Assembly (NCBI RefSeq): GCF_017302315.1
Contig: NZ_JAFLDT010000023.1
Span: 1-49,686, forward strand
Source of the DNA: Zoogloea sp.
GTDB lineage: Bacteria > Pseudomonadota > Gammaproteobacteria > Burkholderiales > Rhodocyclaceae
Reading direction: 5' to 3'
DNA length: 49,686 nucleotides
Part shown: piece by piece, positions 1 to 8,360 of the stretch
Numbering within the stretch: position 1 is the first letter of the stretch
Layout: every line of letters starts with the position of its first letter
Translations under genes and position numbers: made by a program
The notes under the pieces: model-generated
Database searches by the model: none
What the model was told of the DNA's origin: nothing
What the model saw: only the letters and a program-made list of their open reading frames with translations

Positions 1-128
1 CATGCAGGGATATGGGCATCAAAACAGTTGCCGTATATTCCGAAGCAGATAAAGAATCTCTGCACGTCAGGTTTGCTGACGAGGCGGTATGTATCGGTCC
101 GCCGCCATCGAGAGAGAGTTATTTAAGG
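1..128 (+). pseudogene. Fragment of biotin carboxylase (AccC-like), open at the left edge and cut at the right
   Basis: The frame read from base 3 gives about 41 residues that match the first Rossmann-like part of biotin carboxylase/acetyl-CoA carboxylase subunits. Recognisable pieces are [33 protein letters not shown] and ESYL, which correspond to roughly residues 22-63 of AccC. The similarity stops at about base 125-128, and from there the plus frame is only the antisense of the next gene. G+C is 61 of the first 120 bases by my count, well below the neighbouring genes. No ATP-grasp domain is present, so this piece cannot function. It is either a contig-end assembly chimera or the scar of a real rearrangement. 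The family call is confident, but its biological reality here is doubtful. Confidence 0.7.
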
Positions 129-857
129 CTCCTCGTACGAGGGCACGGTCAGCGCCTCGAGGCCGTGCTCGGCGCACAGCTCGGCGACGCGCCGGCGCAC
201 GACGTGGTTCGCCGACGGCAGCGCGATGATCACCTTGCGTACGCCGTAGCGGCGCGCCCACGCCGGCAGCTCGGCGATCGGTCCCAGCACCGCGACGTTG
301 CGGATGTAGCGGCGATGCTTGCGCGGATCGTCGTCGAGCAGCCCGACGACACGCCACTGGCGGCTGCGGGCGAGTTCCTTGGTGGGCCGCGCGCCCGCCT
401 CCCCCGCGCCGGCGACCAGCACCGGCTCGCCCAGCGCCGCGAGCGGGCTGTAGAGGCGGTGCTCCTTCCAGATCCGGTAGGCGAACCGGTTGCCGGCCAT
501 CAGGAAGATGAGGACCAGCGGATAGAGGATCAGCACGCTGCGCGGCACGGACGCCTGCAGCTGCAGCATCACGATCACCAGCGGGATCAGGATCGCGCCC
601 AGGCCCGCGGAGAGCACGATCCGCTGGAGATCGAGGATCGACGCGAAGCGCCACAGGCCCCGGTACAGGCCGAAGCCCAGGAAGATGGCCGCCTGCAGCG
701 GCAGGATCCACGCGAGCGACGCCATCAGGTCGGCGACCTGCGGGTCGGGCACGTCGAAGTTGAACCGCAGCCCGTAGAGCAGCGACCAGGCGATGCCGGC
801 CGCGCACACGTCGTGCGCGAACGCGAGGAGGGCTCGCCAGTTGGTCTTCACGGTCAT
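123..857 (-). CDS. Truncated WbpM/FlaA1/CapD-like nucleotide-sugar 4,6-dehydratase, N-terminal part only
   Basis: The start at 857 (MTVKTNW) shares an ATGA overlap with the stop of the upstream wbpL-like gene. The product is about 244 residues. It has four hydrophobic segments in the first 130 residues, as in the membrane anchor of WbpM/CapD, and then the first nucleotide-binding-like domain ([10 protein letters not shown], followed by VVGLLDDDP). It stops right after VPSYEEP, exactly where family members (usually over 600 residues) lead into the catalytic SDR domain. The dehydratase active site is therefore absent. The stop codon lies inside the foreign biotin carboxylase sequence. Full-length relatives turn UDP-GlcNAc into UDP-4-keto-6-deoxy-GlcNAc for O-antigen. 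The gene is probably intact in the genome and cut here by a junction or assembly error. Confidence 0.8.
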   Translation of the reverse strand: MTVKTNWRALLAFAHDVCAAGIAWSLLYGLRFNFDVPDPQVADLMASLAWILPLQAAIFLGFGLYRGLWRFASILDLQRIVLSAGLGAILIPLVIVMLQLQASVPRSVLILYPLVLIFLMAGNRFAYRIWKEHRLYSPLAALGEPVLVAGAGEAGARPTKELARSRQWRVVGLLDDDPRKHRRYIRNVAVLGPIAELPAWARRYGVRKVIIALPSANHVVRRRVAELCAEHGLEALTVPSYEEP

Positions 858-1849
858 GATGTCGGGCGACGGCCCCAATGATAATCAATCGCCGCGAACA
901 CGAGGGCGATGATCGCGCACCAGGCCCCCAGCGCCCAGGGGCCGGCCGCCGGCAGTCCGACGGCGCAGGCCACCGCCGTCGACGCGCAGCCGACCATCAG
1001 AGCCCCGTAGAGCGCCAATGTTCCCCGGTGTCCGGCGCCCAGCCGGACCAGCCGCTGGTAGTAGTGGGTGCGGTGGGCCTCCCACACCCGCTCGCCCCGC
1101 AGGGCACGGCGCAACAGGGTCACGGTGGCATCCAGAATGAAGGGGGCAAAGACCAGCAGCGGAAACCACAGGGGCCAGGCGCCGCTCTCCCGCCCGGCCA
1201 GCCCCAGGGCGCCCGCCAGAAAACCCAGGGGCACCGACCCGGCATCCCCCATGAAGATCCGCGCCGGATGGAAGTTGAATACGAGGAAACCGGCCGCCGC
1301 AGCCGCCACCCCGGCACTCACCAGGGCCAGCCCTTCCTCGCCGGCCAGGGCCGCCGCCACGGCGAAGGCTGAAAAGCCGAACAGGGCCATCCCCCCGGCC
1401 AGGCCGTCCGACCCGTCCATGAAATTGTAGAGATTACCCATCCAGACCAGCCCCACGCCAAAGGCCAGCACCTCAAGCCAAGCACCGGAAGTACCCAGCA
1501 GGGCCAGATACGCCCCCGCCACCAGTACCTGCGCGAGAAGCCGCAGCCGCGCCGACAGACCAAACCGGTCATCCGCAAGGCCCACCAGGGCCAGCCCGCC
1601 CGCACCCGCCAGGGCCGCCCCCAGGGGCAGGCCGCCCAGACCGCCAACCCCCACCAGCACGCCTCCCGCCAAGAGCCCCGCCATCACGCCCACCCCACCG
1701 GTACGGGGCGTGGGTGTGACGTGCAGGGAACGCGCATTGGGCTGATCGAGGAAATACAGCCAGGAGCCCGGCCGGCAACACACGCGGGTCACCCCCCAGG
1801 CCACCGCGAAGGCCAGCACCGGCGCCAGCAGGGCCATCAGCTCACGCAT
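854..1849 (-). CDS. wbpL: WbpL/WecA-family undecaprenyl-phosphate N-acetylhexosamine-1-phosphate transferase
   Basis: This is a polytopic inner-membrane enzyme of 331 residues that starts glycan synthesis by moving a HexNAc-1-phosphate (or QuiNAc/FucNAc-1-P) from UDP to undecaprenyl phosphate. Family motifs are clear: the Asp pair LADD (residues 91-94), [11 protein letters not shown] (142-152), RIFMGDAGS (197-205) and HRTHYYQRL (259-267). The ATG at 1849 is chosen over longer in-frame starts because it overlaps the upstream epimerase stop by 8 bases and gives the usual hydrophobic N terminus. The 3' end overlaps the wbpM-like gene by ATGA. In Pseudomonas aeruginosa WbpL primes both Wzy-type and ABC-exported O-polysaccharides. 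With wzm/wzt further along, it is the likely initiating enzyme here. Its exact sugar is not readable from sequence. Confidence 0.9.
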   Translation of the reverse strand: MRELMALLAPVLAFAVAWGVTRVCCRPGSWLYFLDQPNARSLHVTPTPRTGGVGVMAGLLAGGVLVGVGGLGGLPLGAALAGAGGLALVGLADDRFGLSARLRLLAQVLVAGAYLALLGTSGAWLEVLAFGVGLVWMGNLYNFMDGSDGLAGGMALFGFSAFAVAAALAGEEGLALVSAGVAAAAAGFLVFNFHPARIFMGDAGSVPLGFLAGALGLAGRESGAWPLWFPLLVFAPFILDATVTLLRRALRGERVWEAHRTHYYQRLVRLGAGHRGTLALYGALMVGCASTAVACAVGLPAAGPWALGAWCAIIALVFAAIDYHWGRRPTS

Positions 1850-2810
1850 GCAGCATCTCCCGAAGGCCGGCTTCCAGCCCCATACCCGCCCGCCAGCCCA
1901 GCTCGGCCTCGATGCGCGCCGGCGAGTAGCAGGCCGACGCCAGCAGGCGGGCCAGCGCTTCGCTGTCCAGGGGCACGCGCCGCCGGACCAACCCTTCCAC
2001 AAGGTCGCCACAGCGGGCCAGCCCATGCAGCACCGCCCGGGGCACGGCCCAGCCGACCTGCGGCATGCCCATGCTCCGGCGCAAGGCGTCGTACAAAGCG
2101 CGGCCCGACGGGGTCACCGGATGGGCCACGATGTAGGTTCGACCCGCTGCCCGGGCATCCGCCGCCACCAGGCGCATGGCTGCCACCAGATCACTCACAT
2201 GCACGAGGGAGCGCCGGTTGCCCGTTTCCGGCAAGGGTGGAAAGAAACCACGCCGCACCAGGGCGGCCATGCGCTCGAGATTGCCGCGGCCACCGGCGCC
2301 GAACACCATGGCCGGACGCAGCACCGTGACCCGCATGCCGTAGCGCTCACCTGCGGCCAGCACCGCCGCCTCGGCCGCCCGCTTGGCACGGCCGTAGGCA
2401 GAATCGGGCGGCACCGGCCAGTCCTCGTCCACGCAGGCCTCGCCGGGCTCCCCCACCGCCTTGACGCTGGACAGAAACACGAAGCAGGCCACGCCGGCCC
2501 GGCCTGCGGCCTCGGCCAAGGCCTGGCTGCCTTCAAAATTGACCTGCCAGTGGCGCGCCTCCTCCTCCGCCCCAAGAGCACCGAAGGCATGCGCATGGCC
2601 CGCGCAGTGGAACACCGTCTCGATGCCGGAGCAGGCCAGATCGAGGGCGGCCCGGTCCGTCAGATCCGTCAGGTCGCCCTGCACCTCATCCGCCTCCGGC
2701 TGGTCGCGGGTCAACACCCGCGGGACAATGCCGTCGGCCCGCAGCGCCATGACCAAGCGCCGGCCGATGAAGCCGCGCCCGCCGGAGACGAGGATCCGAT
2801 GGCTGCTCAA
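1842..2810 (-). CDS. wbpV: WbpV-like NAD(P)-dependent nucleotide-sugar reductase/epimerase (SDR)
   Basis: This is an extended short-chain dehydrogenase of 322 residues. The nucleotide-binding motif GGRGFIG lies at residues 10-16, the catalytic Ser region FLSSVKA near 112-118, and the YGRAK catalytic Tyr/Lys at 139/143. The order wbpV-wbpL-wbpM is the same as in P. aeruginosa serotype O6-type clusters, where WbpV (Rhizobium WreQ) reduces UDP-4-keto-6-deoxy-GlcNAc to UDP-QuiNAc. The role follows from this context; a C4 epimerase acting on another UDP-HexNAc is the main alternative. The start is TTG at 2810, forming a TTGA overlap with the ligase stop and preceded by GGGAGG four bases upstream. 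Confidence 0.82.
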   Translation of the reverse strand: MSSHRILVSGGRGFIGRRLVMALRADGIVPRVLTRDQPEADEVQGDLTDLTDRAALDLACSGIETVFHCAGHAHAFGALGAEEEARHWQVNFEGSQALAEAAGRAGVACFVFLSSVKAVGEPGEACVDEDWPVPPDSAYGRAKRAAEAAVLAAGERYGMRVTVLRPAMVFGAGGRGNLERMAALVRRGFFPPLPETGNRRSLVHVSDLVAAMRLVAADARAAGRTYIVAHPVTPSGRALYDALRRSMGMPQVGWAVPRAVLHGLARCGDLVEGLVRRRVPLDSEALARLLASACYSPARIEAELGWRAGMGLEAGLREMLHA

Positions 2811-3673
2811 AAGGCCTCCCGGCGGCGCAGATAGCTGGCGAAGCGCGGCACGCCGTCCGGCGTCAGGGCGCGATACTGGTAAGTGACGAGGGCGCCCACA
2901 GGCGGCGGGTTGCGCCGCTCCGCATCGCTCAAGCCAGTGCCGAGCTCGAAGCGCAGGCCCGCGGGCGTCTCCACCTGCAGCGCCCCCAGCAGGCCGCTCA
3001 GACGCCCCTTGCCGGGCAGATGCGCGACCACCCGGGCCTCGGCATCGAGCAGCGGCTTGAGCTTGAGCAGCGCGTCGCTGCGGCCGGTCAGGTAGGGAGC
3101 GTCATCCCGGTGCAGCATCAGGCCTTCACCACCGCCCGCCACCACCTCGTCGAGGCGGGCCTGCAGGGCCGTGCGGTCCGCCACGCGAAGCTGCTCCACC
3201 ATCTGCAACCAGGGCACCCCGGCCCGGGCGACGATGTCGCGCAGGCTTTCGATCCGGTCGGTAAAGGTGCCCGCCCCGTCGGGCTGCTCGAACACCATGT
3301 ACTTGACCTGCCGCCAGTCGGCATCACGGGGCACCTGGCGACGCACGATGCCCGACAGCGCATCAAAACGCCCTCGGGCGATCCATAACTCCCCGTCCAA
3401 GGGCTCGGGCGGCAAACCGGCGATGAACCAGGCCGGCGCATGAACCGGCCGGCCGCTGCGAAAACGCAGGCTGCGCCCATCCCACACCGCCCGGGCGCCA
3501 TCCAGCTTCTCGCTGACCCAGTAGCGACGCACATCCACGTCGCCATGCAAAACCTCGGCCAGAAGTAGCGGCGGTGGCACCGGATCGACAGCCCGCACCT
3601 GGGGAACTGCCCCAAGAAGGGCCAGCACGCAGGCACTCCGGCACAACCAGCCCCACCCGACAAAAGGACTCAT
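2807..3673 (-). CDS. Exported minimal ATP-dependent DNA ligase (LigE-like)
   Basis: The product is about 288 residues. It begins with a hydrophobic signal-like segment ending near VRA (residue 28). The adenylation domain has the active-site lysine in KLDGAR (56-61), followed by LDGELWI (motif III), YMVFEQPDG (IIIa), GEGLMLH (IV) and LLKLK (V). An OB-fold-like C-terminal part follows, and no extra DNA-binding or LigD-type domains are present. This matches the small periplasmic Lig E class of Proteobacteria, which seals nicks and is suspected to act on DNA taken up or lying outside the cell. The start at 3673 is preferred because GGAG lies just upstream; ATG at 3688 is possible. The gene heads the O-antigen operon and overlaps the next gene by TTGA, an unusual place for a DNA ligase. 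Confidence 0.85.
   Translation of the reverse strand: MSPFVGWGWLCRSACVLALLGAVPQVRAVDPVPPPLLLAEVLHGDVDVRRYWVSEKLDGARAVWDGRSLRFRSGRPVHAPAWFIAGLPPEPLDGELWIARGRFDALSGIVRRQVPRDADWRQVKYMVFEQPDGAGTFTDRIESLRDIVARAGVPWLQMVEQLRVADRTALQARLDEVVAGGGEGLMLHRDDAPYLTGRSDALLKLKPLLDAEARVVAHLPGKGRLSGLLGALQVETPAGLRFELGTGLSDAERRNPPPVGALVTYQYRALTPDGVPRFASYLRRREAF
2815..2820 (-). promoter_or_regulatory. Ribosome binding site deciding a TTG start
   Basis: On the minus strand GGGAGG lies four bases before TTG at 2810-2808, inside the end of the DNA ligase gene. It is the strongest Shine-Dalgarno match nearby and supports the TTG start of the wbpV-like gene. Translation is probably coupled to the ligase. Confidence 0.6.
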
Positions 3674-3823
3674 CCTCACCCGCTCCATGCCAAAACACCA
3701 TGCCACCCGTACCGAATGGCCTAAAAAAGACATCATCATCCCGACTCCCAGCCCTCGACATGATGCACCATCGGCTGCCCGGCCACCCATGCCGGGTACC
3801 GGCCACGCCGCAAAAGGCGGGCT

Positions 3824-3854
3824 GGCAACGCCCTGCAATGATAAAATCGTTGCC
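3824..3854. promoter_or_regulatory. Inverted repeat in the divergent ligase/glycosyltransferase intergenic region
   Basis: GGCAACG at 3824-3830 and CGTTGCC at 3848-3854 are perfect 7-base inverted arms around a 17-base AT-richer centre. The centre contains TAAAAT (3842-3847), a possible -10 element for the plus-strand cluster. No good -35 hexamer was found. The gap between the divergent genes is about 260 bases and must hold both promoters. An operator is possible but unproven. Confidence 0.35.
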
Positions 3855-3933
3855 CTGATTCGGGGTCCGCGAGAGTGTAAGCCGACCTTTCGGCCCCCTT
3901 CCACGACCCACCCGACGACTTGCCTGGAACCCG

Positions 3934-6891
3934 GTGAACCTTCCTCCGATTGACGTCATCGTTCCCATCTACCGGGGTCTGGCAGAAACGCAGCGCTGCA
4001 TCAACAGCGTGCTGCATGCGGGCCAGCAGACCGCCTTCGAACTGATCGCCATCAATGATGCCAGCCCCGAACCTGCGCTGACCGCATGGCTGCACGAGCT
4101 GGCCGCCGAGGGCCGCCTCACCCTGCTGGAGAACGAAGCCAACCTGGGCTTCGTGCGCACGGTGAATCGTGGCATGTCCCTACACGCCGACCGGGATGTG
4201 ATCCTCCTCAATAGCGACACCGAAGTGGCCAACGACTGGCTCGACCGCCTCGCCGCCTGTGCCGCGCGCAATCCCCGGGCCGGCACCCTGACGCCCTTCT
4301 CCAACAACGCCACCATCTGCTCCTACCCCTTCGAGGGCTGGACCGGCGGCGTCCCCGGCACCCTCGGCCTGGCCGGCCTGGACAGCCTGATCGCCACTAC
4401 CCTGGCCGGGCAGGTTGTCCATATCCCCACCGGGGTGGGCTTCTGCATGTACATCCGGCGCACTTGCCTGGATGAAGTCGGCCTCTTCGATGCCGAACGC
4501 TTCGGCCGCGGCTATGGCGAAGAGAACGACTTCTGCCGCCGCGCCGCCGCCCGGGGCTGGCACAACCTGCTGGTCGCCGACGTCTTCGTGTTCCACGAGG
4601 GCGGGGTGAGCTTCTCCGCAGAGCGCGCAGCCCTCCAGGACCATGCCATGAAGCAGCTCCTGGAGGCCCACCCCGACTACCTGGAGGTCGTGGGCGCCTA
4701 CATCGCCCGCGACCCCGCCGCCCGCCTGCGCCGCGCCGTGGACCAGGCCCGCAGCGCCTGCGGAGGCGCCGAGGAGGCCGCCGTGCTCGGCGAACGCAGC
4801 GGCCCCAGCCCCTTGCCGACACCGGCGCCACGGCCCGCCCGCCCGGTGCAACTGCACATCAGCCATAGCTGGGGTGGTGGCACCGACCGCTGGATCCTCG
4901 ACTACTGCCGCACCGACACCACCCGGCGCAACCTGCTGCTCCGCTCCCGCAGCCATCGCAACGCCGCCGGCTTCCGCCTGGAACTGGTCGAGCCGGCGGT
5001 GGATGCGCCGCCCCTGCTGGCCTGGGATCTGGCCCTGCCGATCCGCGCCTGCGCGCCATCCCACCCCGAATACGCGGCCCTGCTCGACGCCGTTCTCACC
5101 GACTTCCAGGTGGGCAGCATCCTCGTCTCGTCCCTCATCGGGCACAGTCTCGAAGCCCTCTCCAGCGGCTTGCCCACCGTGGTGGTGCTCCACGACCTGT
5201 TCCCCTTCTGTCCGGCCCTGTTCGCCTGCTTTGACGGCGCCTGCAGTGATTGCCCGCCTTCCCGGCTCACCACCTGCCTGCAGGGCAACCCGCTCAACGT
5301 CTTCTGGCACAACACCGTGGACGCCGACTGGCACCGGCTGCGCAGCGCCTACGCGGCTCTGATCGCCCGGCCCGAGGTGCAGGTGGTGGCCCCGAGCCGC
5401 AGCATCCATGACCGCTGGGCAACCCTGCAGCCCAGCCTGGCCGACAAGGCGTGGACGCGCATCGAGCATGGCATCGCCCTCCCGGCCGCCACCTCCCCCG
5501 GCGCCCCCAACCCCACGGGGCGCCGCCCCCGCCTCCTGGTGCCTGGCCGGCTGGCGCCCCACAAGGGCCTCAATCTGTTGCGCCAGGCCCTGCCGGCCCT
5601 GTGCCGGGACGCCGACATCCTGCTCCTGGGCAGCGGCGACTTCGGTCGCGCCTTCAAGGGCATTACGGGTATCGAGGTCATCGAACACTACGAGCACACC
5701 GAACTCCCGCGTATCGTCCGCGACTTCGCCCCCGACCTGGCCCTGCTCGTCTCGGTACTGCCGGAGTCCTTCAGCTACACCCTGAGCGAGATGTTCGCCC
5801 TCGGCGTTCCGGTGGCCGCAACACGCATCGGCGCCTTTGCCGAGCGCATCGACAACGGCCTCACCGGCCTTCTCTTCGCCCCCGATGCCGACGCCCTGGT
5901 CCGTACCGTTAGCGACTGCCTTACCGGCGCCGGGCAACTCGAGGCCCTGCGCCGGAACCTGGCGGCCCGCCCGATACGCGGGCTCGACGACATGGTGGCC
6001 GACTACAACGCCCTGCTCCCGCCCCCCGGCACCGGGCCTGAAGCAAGCACGGCCGGGCGGCGCCTGGACGCCCTCCACCGGCGGGCGATCGAAGACGCCC
6101 GCCTTCACCAGGAAGCCAGCGCCGTGCGCGATACCGTGCGGCACCAGGCCGCCGCCCTGAGTGCCCGGGATGAGCGGATCACTCACTTGGAAGCGCAGGT
6201 CCACCATCTGGATACCCGCCTGCGCGAGCTCCACGCCTCCCGCTCCTGGCGACTCTCCGCCCCCTTGCGCGTCCTTGGCCGCGGCGCCCGCCGCTTCGCC
6301 GGGCCAGCGCTGCCGGAGCCTGCTGTCGCCCCCGCGCCCCAAACCATGGCCGCGGCCCCCCACCCGCTGCCCGTGCTCGACGCCGCCGCCCGGCGCGAGG
6401 TGCGCGGGCGGGTGCGCCACTGGTTCGGCATTCCCGACCAGGGGCGGATCCTGCTGTCCCTCGGCGCGCCGGCCGACAGCGCCACGGCCCAGCGCTATCT
6501 GGCCCTCGTCCAACCCCTCACCGCCGCCCGCAACGACCTCTGCGCCATCATCGCCGGCGTCACCCCGGACGCACCGTGCTGGCACGACTGCCGCGAAGAC
6601 ATGGCCACCCTGGTCGCCACCCGGCAACTCTTCCTGGCCGAGTCCCTCTACGACCGGGACGCCTTCCTGCTCGCTGCCGACGCCTTTCTGGCCCTCGACG
6701 CTGCCAGCCTGGAGCGGGACGGCGCCAACGCCCTTGAAGCCGGCCTCCTCATCCTGCGCCCGGCCGGCTGCACCACGCCGGGCTGGCAGCCCGAAGCACC
6801 CAGCCAAGTCATCGACGCCCCGTCTGCTGAAGCAGCCCGCCTCGCCCTGCAGACATGGCTCGACGGTCATCGCCAGGACCCAGCACCATGA
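3934..6891 (+). CDS. Large multidomain glycosyltransferase: GT2 domain, GT4 domain, coiled coil and extra C-terminal region
   Basis: The protein has 985 residues and a GTG start. Residues 1-245 are a GT2 (GT-A) domain with DVIVPIYRG, LLNSDTEV and a GRGYGEENDFC acceptor/base region. From about 308 (HSWGGGTDRW) to 690 there is a GT-B domain of the GT4 type, with LVPGRLAPHKG near 534 and PESFSYTLSEMFALG near 609. A predicted coiled coil at 730-768 (ITHLEAQVHHLDTRL) ends in the SRSWRLSAPLR motif common in polysaccharide transferases. The last 190 residues look like the beginning of a further transferase module without its active site. Acting in the cytoplasm, it probably adds two sugars to the O-antigen backbone, with the coiled coil serving as scaffold or length ruler. 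The donor sugars are unknown. It overlaps the next gene by ATGA. Confidence 0.85.
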   Translation: MNLPPIDVIVPIYRGLAETQRCINSVLHAGQQTAFELIAINDASPEPALTAWLHELAAEGRLTLLENEANLGFVRTVNRGMSLHADRDVILLNSDTEVANDWLDRLAACAARNPRAGTLTPFSNNATICSYPFEGWTGGVPGTLGLAGLDSLIATTLAGQVVHIPTGVGFCMYIRRTCLDEVGLFDAERFGRGYGEENDFCRRAAARGWHNLLVADVFVFHEGGVSFSAERAALQDHAMKQLLEAHPDYLEVVGAYIARDPAARLRRAVDQARSACGGAEEAAVLGERSGPSPLPTPAPRPARPVQLHISHSWGGGTDRWILDYCRTDTTRRNLLLRSRSHRNAAGFRLELVEPAVDAPPLLAWDLALPIRACAPSHPEYAALLDAVLTDFQVGSILVSSLIGHSLEALSSGLPTVVVLHDLFPFCPALFACFDGACSDCPPSRLTTCLQGNPLNVFWHNTVDADWHRLRSAYAALIARPEVQVVAPSRSIHDRWATLQPSLADKAWTRIEHGIALPAATSPGAPNPTGRRPRLLVPGRLAPHKGLNLLRQALPALCRDADILLLGSGDFGRAFKGITGIEVIEHYEHTELPRIVRDFAPDLALLVSVLPESFSYTLSEMFALGVPVAATRIGAFAERIDNGLTGLLFAPDADALVRTVSDCLTGAGQLEALRRNLAARPIRGLDDMVADYNALLPPPGTGPEASTAGRRLDALHRRAIEDARLHQEASAVRDTVRHQAAALSARDERITHLEAQVHHLDTRLRELHASRSWRLSAPLRVLGRGARRFAGPALPEPAVAPAPQTMAAAPHPLPVLDAAARREVRGRVRHWFGIPDQGRILLSLGAPADSATAQRYLALVQPLTAARNDLCAIIAGVTPDAPCWHDCREDMATLVATRQLFLAESLYDRDAFLLAADAFLALDAASLERDGANALEAGLLILRPAGCTTPGWQPEAPSQVIDAPSAEAARLALQTWLDGHRQDPAP

Positions 6892-8204
6892 CCACCCCCA
6901 AGCTCAGCGTGATCGTTCCGGCCTTCAACCACGAGGCCTACATCGTCGCTGCCCTGCACAGCGTCCTGAGCCAGACCCTTGGCGACCTGGAGCTGATCGT
7001 CATCGACGACGCCTCGCGGGACGGCACCTGGGACGCCATCCAGTCGATCCGCGACCCACGCCTGCGCGCCTTGCGCCACGAACACAACCGGGGCGCCCAC
7101 GCCACCCTCAACGAAGGCCTGAGCCTGGCCCACGGCGACTACCTGGCCATCCTCAACTCCGACGACGCCTTCCACCCAGAACGGCTCGAACGGCTGGTAA
7201 ACGCCCTCGGCAACACCCCACGCCTGGCCTTCAGCGACGTGGCCTTCATCGACGGCCATGGCCAGCCGGCCCCCGACCATGAACGGGCCCGGGACTACGC
7301 CGCCGCCCGCACCCTGTGCGCAGCCCAGCCCCCCGCCAGTTGGCTGCTCACCAGCAACCTGGCCATCACCACCTCCAACTTCGTCTTTCCACGGGCACTG
7401 CTCCGGCAGGTCGGCGACTTCTCGGACCTGCGCTACACCCACGACTGGGAGTGGGCCCTGCGGGCCAGCGCCGGTGAGCCCCCCGTGTGGCTGCGCGAGC
7501 CCCTGATGTGCTACCGCGTGCACCCCACCAACACCCTGGCCGAAGACGACGTGTGGCGGCACGTCCACGAAAACGCCTACATCCAGACCCTGGCACTGGC
7601 TGGCAAACTGAACGGCCTCGGCGCCACCGGCGCCTGCACCGCCCTGCTCCACAACACCAGCCTCGCCCCCCTTGCGACCCTGTGCTTCAGCATCGCCGCC
7701 CGCAGCCTGGCCGATGACGCCGCCCTGCGCACACTCACCCGTCCGGGGCCCGATGGCTGGTTCCTCCGCGGCCTGGCCCAGGCCACCGGCCTGGACGAAC
7801 GGATCTTCCTGTCGGCACGGCATCTGTCAGAACAACAGGTTGCCCTCGAAACCCAGGCGGCCCTCATTGAGGAACGCTGGGCAACCATCCAGCAGATGAG
7901 CTCGACGATCGCCGAGCGCGACACCGCCCTCCAGGCTCAGGCCGAACTGATAGAAGAGCGCGCCCGGGCCATCGCCCACATGAGCGCCGAGATCGCCCAC
8001 CGGGACGAAGCCATCGCCGCCCAGGCACAACTTCTGGAAGAGCGCTTCGCTGCAATGGAGGCGATGGGACGGGAGATCCATGGGCGCGAGCGGATCATTG
8101 CAGAACTGGGTGCCGAGACAGTCCGACAGAGAACCGAAATTGCCCGACTGATGAATACTCCCTGGAACCGCTTACGGCGCTTACTTGGAGGACAAAGGGG
8201 CTGA
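6888..8204 (+). CDS. GT2 glycosyltransferase with repeated C-terminal coiled coil
   Basis: The protein has 438 residues. Residues 5-230 form a GT2 fold: VIVPAFNHE at 8-16, VIDDASRDGT near 36-45 and LNSDDAF as the metal-binding DxD-type site near 90. A THDWEW acceptor-side motif follows. From about 305 to 425 the chain is a long amphipathic helix with near-repeats of the form QAxLIEERxxxIxxMSxxIAxRD. It ends in TPWNRLRRLLG, typical of coiled-coil tailed polysaccharide transferases. The start at 6888 makes an ATGA overlap with the upstream transferase, so the two are probably made together and may form a complex through their coils. Donor and acceptor sugars cannot be told. Confidence 0.85.
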   Translation: MTTPKLSVIVPAFNHEAYIVAALHSVLSQTLGDLELIVIDDASRDGTWDAIQSIRDPRLRALRHEHNRGAHATLNEGLSLAHGDYLAILNSDDAFHPERLERLVNALGNTPRLAFSDVAFIDGHGQPAPDHERARDYAAARTLCAAQPPASWLLTSNLAITTSNFVFPRALLRQVGDFSDLRYTHDWEWALRASAGEPPVWLREPLMCYRVHPTNTLAEDDVWRHVHENAYIQTLALAGKLNGLGATGACTALLHNTSLAPLATLCFSIAARSLADDAALRTLTRPGPDGWFLRGLAQATGLDERIFLSARHLSEQQVALETQAALIEERWATIQQMSSTIAERDTALQAQAELIEERARAIAHMSAEIAHRDEAIAAQAQLLEERFAAMEAMGREIHGRERIIAELGAETVRQRTEIARLMNTPWNRLRRLLGGQRG

Positions 8205-8360
8205 CACGCTTGAGAGGCGGATGCTGCAGTGCAAGACAAGTCCGTCAATCAGCGATAGGATGCAGGCATCTTCCTGACAACATGTCGGACACGTCGGCAG
8301 CCTGCCCTGATTCGCCTTCCCGATCATGGAATACCGCTTTCACGTTCCAGCATCCATGCA

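Noticed and set aside
1-128. Insertion sequence end at the accC/wbpM junction
   Set aside because: No terminal inverted repeat, target duplication or transposase sequence is visible; the fragment is simply part of a biotin carboxylase gene.
4180-6870. An 896-residue open frame antisense to the large glycosyltransferase
   Set aside because: It is a GC-skew shadow: no domains, Gly/Val/Gln-rich composition, and the opposite strand encodes a clear two-domain transferase.
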